Positions 1 through 5,186 of a stretch of 6,116 bases of DNA are shown piece after piece (position 1 is the stretch's first letter; the number at the start of each line of letters is the position of its first letter). The translations under genes and the position numbers were made by a program. Source of the DNA: Immundisolibacteraceae bacterium (lineage in GTDB: Bacteria; Pseudomonadota; Gammaproteobacteria; Immundisolibacterales; Immundisolibacteraceae); assembly GCA_019090185.1 (NCBI GenBank), contig JAHRWJ010000146.1:1-6116 (forward strand), written 5' to 3'. The notes beneath the pieces are model-generated. The model did not search any database, had not been told where the DNA came from, and saw only the letters and a list, made by a program, of their open reading frames with translations.

Positions 1-12
1 CCCGCATTGTGA

Positions 13-1545
13 TTAGAAAATTCCAGCCCTGGCCAAGCCATCCAGATAGCCCTCCAGCTGCTCCCGGCGTTTTATGTAAAACAGTTTCTCTTTGGCAAAC
101 GCCTGGCTGAATTCAGGTTTTTCGCCGATCAGCTGATGCACGGTGGCTTTGCATTCGGCGGTTTGCCCCAAACCCGCCTCGGCTACGGCTTTATGCGCTA
201 GCGTCCAGTATTGGCGATTGGGAATTTCAATCGCCTGATTGGCCCACTGCAACGCTTTTTGGTAGTTACCCTGAAATATCAGCGCCAGGGCGCCGTAGGT
301 ATAGAACGCCCAGCGTTGTGGGTCGTTGGGTGATAGCGCGATGGCTATCTCGAATCTCTCAATGGCGTCTTCATAGCGGCCTTCGTAGGCAAGGGAGTCT
401 GCCAGACCACAGTGGGCGGCTGCCAACGTGGGGTTGAGATCTATTGCCATTTCATTTTGCTGAATGGCGCTGCTGTAGTCGCCACGGGCCAGCTGCACGC
501 GTGCCTTGAGCATGTAAAACAGGGCGTTCTGGTCATCTTGCTCGAGGGCAAACTGAGCTGCTTGCAAGGCCCTATCAAGTAGGGCCCGAGTCGGCTCTAC
601 ATCCCAATAGACCATGCCGAGTATGTTGGCGTAAGCCCACCAAGCGTTGGCTTCGGCAAACTTTGGATCGATCTCTCGACTTTTTTGTAGCAGACGCTGA
701 CTTTCTAAATTATCCGCGGCGGTGAAGCGGAAAAAATGGGCGATGCCCAGATGAAAGTTATCCCAGGCGTGAAAGTCTCGGGGCCTGGAGCGCATCACCC
801 GTTGGCGCTCGGAGAGCCCGATCACTGGCTCTAACCGGGCGGTGATTTTCTCGGTAATTTCGTCCTGCACCGCGAACAGATCTTCTATATCACGGTCGAA
901 TCGGTCGGCCCAGAGGCTACTGCCGCTCTCCGCATCAATTAAATTGGCGCTGACACGAATACGATCGGCGGACCGACGCACGCTGCCTTCAACCACGTAG
1001 CCCACCCCGTGCTGGACGTTCAACACAGTAAGGCTTTGAGTGGTTGGCAGACTCATCAGCGCGGCAACGTCCAGCCAGCGATATTTAGCCAGATTGGCGG
1101 AGATATCCTGGCTGATGGCGATGGAAAAATAGTCCTGACTGGCATCGTTGGTCAGGTTACCAAAGGGGCGCACCACCACCCTGGGCCGATCACCGCGGAT
1201 AGCCGACGCTGCTACGGGTTGGGGATTAGTTGGCGCTGATTCGTTCAACTGACCGACGAATTTAAAACCCAGGCGATGCACGGTCTGGATGTAACGCTGC
1301 TGTTTGCCGTCGTCGCCCAGGGCCTGACGGCCAGATTTAATGCGACTTGAAAGCGCCGCGTCTGAAACCACTCTACCGGCCCAGACTTTGTCGTTGAGTT
1401 CTTCTTTACTGACCATGCGGCCGGCGTTTTCGATAAGACAGGCGAGCAATTGAATTACCTGGGGCTGAACAGCTACTTCGGTACCAGCCGCTTTGAGGGT
1501 GAAATTAACCGGGTCTAACTCAAATTGATCAAAGTGATAAACCAA
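13..1545 (-). CDS. Winged-helix transcriptional regulator with TolB-like and TPR domains (soluble CadC/HilA-type one-component regulator)
   Basis: Predicted cytoplasmic DNA-binding regulator of 510 residues. Residues 1-98 form an OmpR/PhoB-type winged helix (Trans_reg_C). The opening FDQFELDP matches the usual N-terminal strand pattern, the recognition helix lies around 60-76 (DAALSSRIKSGRQAL) and the wing around 82-96 (RYIQTVHRLGFKF). Residues about 122-219 resemble the TolB/FlgO-like domain common in this architecture (VVVRPFGNLT; YVVEGSVRR; LWADRFDRD). Residues about 258-470 are TPR-like helical repeats, clearest at 343-372 and 377-406 (AIQQNEMAIDLNP; GRYEDAIERFEIAIALSP). There is no receiver domain and no hydrophobic membrane segment, unlike CadC or ToxR, so any input is probably a ligand or protein bound by the C-terminal half. 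The start is TTG: an in-frame TAG directly precedes it and AAGGAGG lies 8 nt upstream. It is divergent from the methyltransferase gene at 1741 and probably controls it, itself, or both (inference). Family assignment is firm; target and signal are unknown. Confidence 0.93.
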   Translation of the reverse strand: MVYHFDQFELDPVNFTLKAAGTEVAVQPQVIQLLACLIENAGRMVSKEELNDKVWAGRVVSDAALSSRIKSGRQALGDDGKQQRYIQTVHRLGFKFVGQLNESAPTNPQPVAASAIRGDRPRVVVRPFGNLTNDASQDYFSIAISQDISANLAKYRWLDVAALMSLPTTQSLTVLNVQHGVGYVVEGSVRRSADRIRVSANLIDAESGSSLWADRFDRDIEDLFAVQDEITEKITARLEPVIGLSERQRVMRSRPRDFHAWDNFHLGIAHFFRFTAADNLESQRLLQKSREIDPKFAEANAWWAYANILGMVYWDVEPTRALLDRALQAAQFALEQDDQNALFYMLKARVQLARGDYSSAIQQNEMAIDLNPTLAAAHCGLADSLAYEGRYEDAIERFEIAIALSPNDPQRWAFYTYGALALIFQGNYQKALQWANQAIEIPNRQYWTLAHKAVAEAGLGQTAECKATVHQLIGEKPEFSQAFAKEKLFYIKRREQLEGYLDGLARAGIF

Positions 1546-1553
1546 CTAACCGC

Positions 1554-1560
1554 CCTCCTT
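1554..1560 (-). promoter_or_regulatory. Shine-Dalgarno site that fixes a TTG start
   Basis: The minus strand reads AAGGAGG here, 8 nt before the TTG codon at 1545-1543. The codon immediately upstream in frame is TAG (1548-1546), so the reading frame cannot start earlier. The next residues, VYHFDQF, already belong to the conserved first strand of the winged-helix domain. Together these fix the non-ATG start. Confidence 0.85.
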
Positions 1561-1578
1561 TTGGTGCCAATTTCCCGA

Positions 1579-1607
1579 TTAATCATGCCGTGACAGGTTT
1601 TGATCAA
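1579..1607 (-). promoter_or_regulatory. Candidate promoter of the regulator gene, overlapping the first TTGATC box
   Basis: On the minus strand TTGATC (1607-1602, four of six matches to TTGACA) is followed after 17 bp by GATTAA (1584-1579, three of six matches to TATAAT). A start near 1572 would give a leader of about 27 nt containing the ribosome binding site, which is sensible. The hexamers are weak. The -35 element coincides with the left-most box of the repeat array, so binding there could repress the regulator's own gene. This is a positional inference. Confidence 0.25.
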
Positions 1608-1653
1608 TGCAACTACCAATATTGATCAGGAATTGATCTGGTTTTGATCAAGG
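1599..1653. repeat. Helically phased TTGATC direct-repeat array, candidate operator
   Basis: Four TTGATC copies start at 1600, 1622, 1633 and 1644, so the spacings are 22, 11 and 11 bp. The three right-hand units are contiguous 11-mers: ATTGATCAGGA, ATTGATCTGGT and TTTGATCAAGG (rough consensus WTTGATCWGGW). The left unit is TTTGATCAATG at 1599-1609. The 11-bp slot between it and the others (1610-1620) does not match. Two copies are complete TTGATCAA palindromes. PhoB/OmpR-type winged helices are known to bind tandem direct repeats with an 11-bp or near-helical period, and a gene for such a protein starts 54 bp to the left. The array is therefore a likely binding site for that regulator, placed to act on both divergent genes. 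The repeats and spacing are seen directly; the binding protein is inferred. Confidence 0.7.
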
Positions 1654-1657
1654 TTTC

Positions 1658-1663
1658 TACAAG
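1658..1663 (+). promoter_or_regulatory. Candidate -10 element of an activator-dependent methyltransferase promoter
   Basis: TACAAG matches TATAAT at four of six positions and begins 5 bp after the last 11-bp repeat unit. There is no good -35 hexamer at normal spacing; the nearest TTGATC is 19 bp upstream. In PhoB-type activated promoters the tandem repeats replace the -35 box in a similar position. A start near 1670 would give a leader of about 70 nt. Another loose match, CATAAC at 1682-1687, cannot be excluded. Confidence 0.2.
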
Positions 1664-1740
1664 CTTGGTCTGTGCCGGCCCCATAACCTGTTTCCAGCGT
1701 CACTCATGGCGCGAAGCAATTCCATTAGAGGAGATAAAAA

Positions 1741-2607
1741 ATGAACGCGACCCTAACACCGGCACCAACTTCCAGCCCTGAATCTAGCAGAAATAACCCA
1801 CAGACGCCGGACTTCGCCGCCATTAAAGCCAAACAGCATAAAGGTTGGTCCGCTGGCGATTATTCGGTGGTCGGTAGCACGCTGCAAATCGTCGGTGAAC
1901 AACTCTGCGAAACCCTGGATGTTCGCGCCGGCGAAACCCTGCTCGATGTAGCCGCGGGTAATGGCAATGTCAGCCTTGCTGCTGCGCGGCGTTATTGCCA
2001 GGTGACCTCCACCGACTATGTAGAGGAGTTACTGATGCGTGGCAAACAGCGGGCGATTGCCGATGGCTTATCAATGGAATTTAGGACCGCCGACGCCGAA
2101 GCACTGCCGTTTGTTGATGGGGCGTTTGATGTGGTCACCTCTTCTTTTGGCGTGATGTTCACCCCCAACCATTCACTGGCGGCCAGCGAGCTGGCACGGG
2201 TAACCAGATCGGGAGGCCGTATAGGCCTGGCTAACTGGACACCGACCAGTTTTATTGGTGGGCTATTTAAAACCCTGGGTAAGTATCTGCCACCGCCAGC
2301 AGGCACCCAGTCGCCAGCACTCTGGGGTACCCAGCCGCACCTGGAGGATCTGTTTGGCGCAAACGCAAGCAACATCGCCCTCTACGAGCAAGCTTACACC
2401 CTACGCTACCGCTCACCTGAGCATTGGCTGCATGTCTGGCAAACCATTTACGGGCCATTACAAAAAGCCTTTGAGGCGCTGACCGATGAGCAGGGCACAC
2501 GACTTGCTGCCGACCTGATCACGCTGATCGGAAAATTCAATACCGCAACCGACGGCACCATGGTGGTGCCCAGTGACTATCTGGAAGTCGTGATAACGCG
2601 GGCGTAA
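1741..2607 (+). CDS. Class I SAM-dependent methyltransferase (UbiE/Methyltransf_11-like)
   Basis: A 288-residue methyltransferase of the Rossmann-fold class I type. Motif I is LLDVAAGNGN (residues 67-76), the glycine-rich S-adenosylmethionine loop. TSTDYV (89-94) supplies the acidic residue at the end of strand 2 (D92), which usually contacts the ribose. ADAEALPF (117-124) and FDVVTSSFGVMF (129-140) are the typical motif II/III region, and RVTRSGGRIGLANW (153-166) is the post-motif segment. The first 30 residues are Ser/Thr/Pro-rich and look like a flexible extension. The C-terminus YLEVVITRA resembles the normal end of such proteins, so the gene looks complete. The start ATG has GAGGAG 7 nt upstream. 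The acceptor is unknown; the resemblance to UbiE is only at fold level and no quinone pathway gene is nearby. It is divergent from the winged-helix regulator and preceded by the TTGATC array, so regulation by that protein is likely (inference). No downstream gene is close enough to be clearly co-transcribed. Confidence 0.92.
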   Translation: MNATLTPAPTSSPESSRNNPQTPDFAAIKAKQHKGWSAGDYSVVGSTLQIVGEQLCETLDVRAGETLLDVAAGNGNVSLAAARRYCQVTSTDYVEELLMRGKQRAIADGLSMEFRTADAEALPFVDGAFDVVTSSFGVMFTPNHSLAASELARVTRSGGRIGLANWTPTSFIGGLFKTLGKYLPPPAGTQSPALWGTQPHLEDLFGANASNIALYEQAYTLRYRSPEHWLHVWQTIYGPLQKAFEALTDEQGTRLAADLITLIGKFNTATDGTMVVPSDYLEVVITRA

Positions 2608-2718
2608 TGGAAACCGGGTCGGGTGTTTCTGACTACGCCCACTCGTCAGATTCCTTGAACTCATTTGGCTCACGGGCAGCCACCGAAGTCAGCTAGGCCC
2701 CGCCACAACTAACGCAGA

Positions 2719-2747
2719 TTGACAGTTGGATAGAAAAATCGCAGGAT
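2719..2747 (+). promoter_or_regulatory. Candidate sigma70-like promoter upstream of the amidohydrolase operon
   Basis: A perfect TTGACA (2719-2724) is followed after 17 bp by CAGGAT (2742-2747), which keeps only A2, A5 and T6 of TATAAT. If used, it would give a leader of about 270 nt before the ATG at 3023, containing both hairpins described below. The poor -10 makes this tentative. Confidence 0.22.
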
Positions 2748-2825
2748 GACCCCTGAAAGAAACTCCGGCATGCCATGGTCATTCAACCAGACCCATGAAG
2801 AGTTTGTTGGCCGGCATAGCCGCAG

Positions 2826-2862
2826 TGACTGCTAGTGAGGAGACCTTCCTTGCTAGCGGTCA
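2826..2862. repeat. Long hairpin: 16-bp imperfect inverted repeat with 5-nt loop
   Basis: Positions 2826-2841 pair with 2847-2862 around the loop GACCT. The outer ten positions are TGACTGCTAG against CTAGCGGTCA, and the inner four are AGGA against TCCT. Thirteen pairs are Watson-Crick and three are G-U type if transcribed rightward (2830-2858, 2836-2852, 2837-2851). No T-run follows on either strand, so it is not an ordinary intrinsic terminator. It could be a structured leader element, a processing site, a small-RNA stem or a protein-binding palindrome. The pairing is seen directly; the role is unknown. Confidence 0.6.
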
Positions 2863-2936
2863 GTAGAGCCCGCCGCATGGATGCGCACATGGAATCATCT
2901 GCAACATCAGCTAGCTGTGATTGGTTCCAGAAATTT

Positions 2937-2972
2937 AGAAAGTCGCATTTCGCTACTTCTATTTTTGTCTTT
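2937..2972 (+). terminator. Weak hairpin plus T-rich tract, possible attenuator before the amidohydrolase gene
   Basis: AGAAAGTCGC (2937-2946) pairs with GCTACTTCT (2952-2960) around an ATTTC loop, with one bulged A and one C/T mismatch. It is followed at once by ATTTTTGTCTTT (2961-2972). The layout resembles an intrinsic terminator located about 50 nt before the start codon at 3023, but the stem has only eight pairs and is AT-rich. It may end read-through from upstream, act as an attenuator, or be chance. Confidence 0.2.
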
Positions 2973-3022
2973 GAAAACGCCACGGATCGGCGGCTTCAAA
3001 GGCAACACAAGAGGAGCACAGC

Positions 3023-4132
3023 ATGAGCCAGCAATACGACGTGGTAGACGCCGACGGCCATATTCTTGAGCCACCAACGCTTTGGGAAGAGTACATCGAG
3101 CCAAAGTACCGCGACAACTGCCCCAAGTTGATCGTTAAAGACGACGGCAGCGAGGTGTTTCGTATAGAAGACCACGAACTTGATCTGGGCATCACCTTTG
3201 GTCTGCTCGGTTCCATCGGTTCTCGCGAAGGCGAAAATTCAATGACCATTCCTTATCTTGATGGCCGGCCCGGTGGCTTCGATCCTCACCCGCGCATCAA
3301 AGACATGGACCGTGAAGGAATCAACGCGGCGGTGCTCTATCCCAGCCTGGGCCTGTTCGCAGGCACCGTAAAAAATATTGATACCGCCGCCGCGGGCTGC
3401 CGCGCCTACAACCGCTGGCTCGCCGATTACTGCAAAGCCTATCCAGAACGACTGTTTGGCGCAGCGATGATCCCGCTACAGTCAGTAGATCACGCCATTC
3501 AGGAGCTTGAATTCGCGGTTCATCAACTCGGTTTTAGAGCCATTTTCCTACGTCCCAACCCCTACGATGGCAGACCCCTGCACCACCCGGACCACGACCG
3601 GCTCTGGGCCGTGGCGCAGGAGCTGGACGTGGCCGTGGGTATTCATGAAGGGATGAGCAGCGGTCAGCCCGACCTGGGTGTTGACCGTTTTGAGACCTTT
3701 GCCTCGCGCCACTGTGTCAGCCACACCCTGGAGATCATGGCCGCAGCGGCCAGCATTATTATGTGCGGCGTGGCCGATCGCTTTCCGAAACTACGGTTTG
3801 GCTTTCTCGAAGCCAGCGGCGGCTGGATGGTTGGCTGGATCGACCGTATGGATCGCCATTACACCGACAAAGGCATGAACGACTCCGGCCTCACCATGTT
3901 GCCCAGCGATATCTTCCGCCGTCAGTGTTTTATCGCCTTTGAGCCAGTCGAGGGTGCCCTGCCGATCCTCGCCGACTACCTCGGCCCGGACAACATCCTC
4001 TGGGCCACCGACTATCCCCATGTTGATGGCTTCTGGAATGCACCCAAGCTGATCCGCGACATGGGCATGCCGGAAAAAACCCTCGCTAGCGTGCTCGGCG
4101 GTGGTGCTCGGCGGTTCTACCAACTGCAATAA
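3023..4132 (+). CDS. Amidohydrolase-2 family metal-dependent hydrolase or decarboxylase (ACMSD-like TIM barrel)
   Basis: A 369-residue protein of the amidohydrolase-2 family (COG2159 type), which includes ACMSD, resorcylate and carboxyvanillate decarboxylases and many uncharacterised hydrolases. The N-terminal metal motif is VDADGHILEP (residues 8-17): D11 takes the place of the first His of the usual HxH and H13 is the second. Other expected active-site positions are H208 (VGIHEG), E263 (FLEASGGW), where ACMSD has its catalytic His, and D330 with H333 (ATDYPH), the metal-ligand Asp. RIKDMDREGINAAVLYPS (91-108) and RLFGAAMIPLQ (143-153) are typical of the family. There is no signal peptide, so it should be cytoplasmic. 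GAGGAG sits 6 nt before the ATG. The dehydrogenase gene follows after 41 bp in the same direction, suggesting an operon and a catabolic role. The DxH subgroup is common in actinobacterial and gammaproteobacterial catabolic clusters. Whether it hydrolyses, decarboxylates or hydrates its substrate cannot be told. Confidence 0.9.
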   Translation: MSQQYDVVDADGHILEPPTLWEEYIEPKYRDNCPKLIVKDDGSEVFRIEDHELDLGITFGLLGSIGSREGENSMTIPYLDGRPGGFDPHPRIKDMDREGINAAVLYPSLGLFAGTVKNIDTAAAGCRAYNRWLADYCKAYPERLFGAAMIPLQSVDHAIQELEFAVHQLGFRAIFLRPNPYDGRPLHHPDHDRLWAVAQELDVAVGIHEGMSSGQPDLGVDRFETFASRHCVSHTLEIMAAAASIIMCGVADRFPKLRFGFLEASGGWMVGWIDRMDRHYTDKGMNDSGLTMLPSDIFRRQCFIAFEPVEGALPILADYLGPDNILWATDYPHVDGFWNAPKLIRDMGMPEKTLASVLGGGARRFYQLQ

Positions 4133-4144
4133 ACGGTGAACAAA

Positions 4145-4155
4145 ATTGATCATCA
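4145..4155. promoter_or_regulatory. Single TTGATC site upstream of the dehydrogenase gene
   Basis: ATTGATCATCA lies in the 41-bp gap before the dehydrogenase start. It shares TTGATC with the array at 1599-1653 and forms the odd palindrome TTGATCATCAA (4146-4156). There is only one copy and no 11-bp partner, so it may be chance. It could be a weak second target of the winged-helix regulator. Confidence 0.2.
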
Positions 4156-4173
4156 AAAACTGGGGAGAGGGCA

Positions 4174-5091
4174 ATGAGCTTTGAATCAGTAGGAATCATT
4201 GGGCTAGGCGCACTCGGCACCTCCATGTGCCGATTGTTGGTCGAAGATGGCTTTGAGGTTCACGGCCACGACATTGACAGCTCGCGGGCCGACAACCTTG
4301 CCGCGCAGGGGGTCACTATCCAGCCGTCCGCCAAAGCCATCGCCGAAACGGCTGATGTGGTGGTGCTATCGCTGCCGAATTCAGAATCATCGAAAGCAGT
4401 CTGTACCGGCCCAGGGGGTATCTGCGAAGCGGACAAACCCGGCCTGCTGGTGATCGATACCACCAGCGGCTACCCCGACACCACCAAAGAGATTGCCGCC
4501 GCGCTGGCCAACCAACAGATGCGCATTATCGATGCGACCATTACCGGTGAGAAAGGCGGCTCTATCGCCCTGCCCGAACGGGCATTAACCTGGTGCGTGG
4601 GCGGGGCCGATGCGGACGTGGCCCAGGCGCGGCCCTTACTGGAGAGAATGTCTAATTATTTCTTCCATGTCGGCCCGCTGGGTGCCGGCCAGATCGTGAA
4701 AATGGTCAACAACATGGTTGGGGCAGCGGCTGGCCTGGCGAGCATGGAAGGGCTGTTGGCCGCGGCCAAACACGGCATCGATGTAAAAAAGGCGGCAGAA
4801 GTTCTCGACAAAGGCACCGGTATGAGTTTTTTCTCCCGTAATCCGGCATTGATGTTCAACGACTTACCCAATGGTGCCGGTTTCCAGCTCGGCCTGATGA
4901 CCAAAGATTTACGCCACATGTCCAAATTCGCCCACGAGTCGGATGTGCCCTGCCTGATGATCGACCAGGCATTTCATCTGTTTGAGCTCATGGTGCGCAA
5001 AGTGGGCTACGACGCCGACATCCTCAGCCAGTCAGAGGTTATGCAGGAGTGGGCCGGGGTTAAGTTTGATGGCTCGCCGACGGACGTTTAA
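4174..5091 (+). CDS. NAD(P)-dependent beta-hydroxyacid dehydrogenase (3-hydroxyisobutyrate dehydrogenase family)
   Basis: A 305-residue oxidoreductase of the beta-hydroxyacid dehydrogenase family, which oxidises or reduces short hydroxy acids such as 3-hydroxyisobutyrate or tartronate semialdehyde. Residues 6-35 form the dinucleotide-binding strand-turn-helix with IGLGALG (9-15, GxGxxG); D33 or D35 at the end of strand 2 suggests NAD preference. VVVLSLPNS (62-70) is the conserved second strand region. The substrate motif is DATITGEKGG (120-129) where the family normally has DAPVSGG. The catalytic lysine is K176 with N180 (GQIVKMVNN), and MTKDLRH (242-248) is the conserved C-terminal KD element. 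Length and domain order are normal for the family. GGGGAG precedes the ATG by about 7 nt. It follows the amidohydrolase by 41 bp on the same strand and probably shares its transcript, which suggests sequential steps of one pathway. The altered substrate loop makes a specific name unsafe. Confidence 0.92.
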   Translation: MSFESVGIIGLGALGTSMCRLLVEDGFEVHGHDIDSSRADNLAAQGVTIQPSAKAIAETADVVVLSLPNSESSKAVCTGPGGICEADKPGLLVIDTTSGYPDTTKEIAAALANQQMRIIDATITGEKGGSIALPERALTWCVGGADADVAQARPLLERMSNYFFHVGPLGAGQIVKMVNNMVGAAAGLASMEGLLAAAKHGIDVKKAAEVLDKGTGMSFFSRNPALMFNDLPNGAGFQLGLMTKDLRHMSKFAHESDVPCLMIDQAFHLFELMVRKVGYDADILSQSEVMQEWAGVKFDGSPTDV

Positions 5092-5120
5092 GACCGCTGG
5101 TGACCAATACAGATAACGTT

Positions 5121-5145
5121 ACCGCTGAAAACTCTGTTTTCCGGT
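5121..5145. repeat. Inverted repeat between convergent genes, possible weak bidirectional terminator
   Basis: ACCG plus GAAAAC (5121-5124, 5127-5132) pair with GTTTTC plus CGGT (5136-5145) around a TCT loop, with a 2-nt bulge at 5125-5126. It lies 30 bp after the dehydrogenase stop and 42 bp after the stop of the convergent gene. No U-tract follows directly on either strand; a run of seven T occurs only at 5175-5181. Its position suits a terminator but the sequence is not a good intrinsic one. Confidence 0.3.
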
Positions 5146-5186
5146 TGAATAGCCCGTGACGGCCCACCACCTCCTTTTTTTCCAGA

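Larger units (their letters stand above)
2608..3022. other. 415-bp intergenic region without a convincing gene
   Basis: Short open frames exist on both strands, but their translations show no recognisable domain, lack ribosome binding sites and overlap each other. Elements worth noting are an isolated TTGACA box (2719-2724), a strong hairpin (2826-2862) and a weaker hairpin followed by T-rich sequence (2937-2972). No good intrinsic terminator follows the methyltransferase: the two small inverted repeats at 2610-2629 and 2628-2650 have stems of only 5-6 bp and no T-run. No mobile-element ends or TTGATC copies were found. Confidence 0.6.

Noticed and set aside
2016..2375. Leftward 119-codon open frame antisense to the methyltransferase.
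   Set aside because: The plus strand shows clear methyltransferase motifs over the same bases; the antisense translation is low-complexity and has no family features.
2515..2529. Two CTGATC copies 9 bp apart, considered as further regulator boxes.
   Set aside because: They are inside methyltransferase codons, the spacing is not 11 bp and the first base differs.
2610..2650. Two small inverted repeats after the methyltransferase stop (GAAAC/GTTTC and TCTGAC/GTCAGA), considered as a terminator.
   Set aside because: Stems are only 5-6 bp with loops of 10-11 nt, the two structures are mutually exclusive, and there is no T-run after either.
2783..2983. Leftward 66-codon open frame in the intergenic region.
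   Set aside because: No recognisable domain and no ribosome binding site; it is antisense to other equally weak frames.
2835..3026. Small rightward open frame (63 codons, GTG start) whose TGA overlaps the amidohydrolase ATG as ATGA, resembling translational coupling.
   Set aside because: There is no ribosome binding site before the GTG, which lies inside the 16-bp hairpin stem. The translation is Arg/Ser-rich with no recognisable domain, and the amidohydrolase has its own GAGGAG.
3791..4174. Leftward 127-codon open frame antisense to the amidohydrolase end.
   Set aside because: It overlaps conserved amidohydrolase motifs (E263, D330) in the opposite frame and has no recognisable domain; it is a codon-bias shadow.
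5095..5177. On the minus strand a strong AAAGGAGGTGG Shine-Dalgarno-like sequence lies just after the deacylase stop, followed by a GTG and a frame of about 34 codons.
   Set aside because: The GTG is only 2-3 nt from the GGAGG core, too close for normal initiation. The frame reads antisense into the dehydrogenase 3' end and encodes nothing recognisable.
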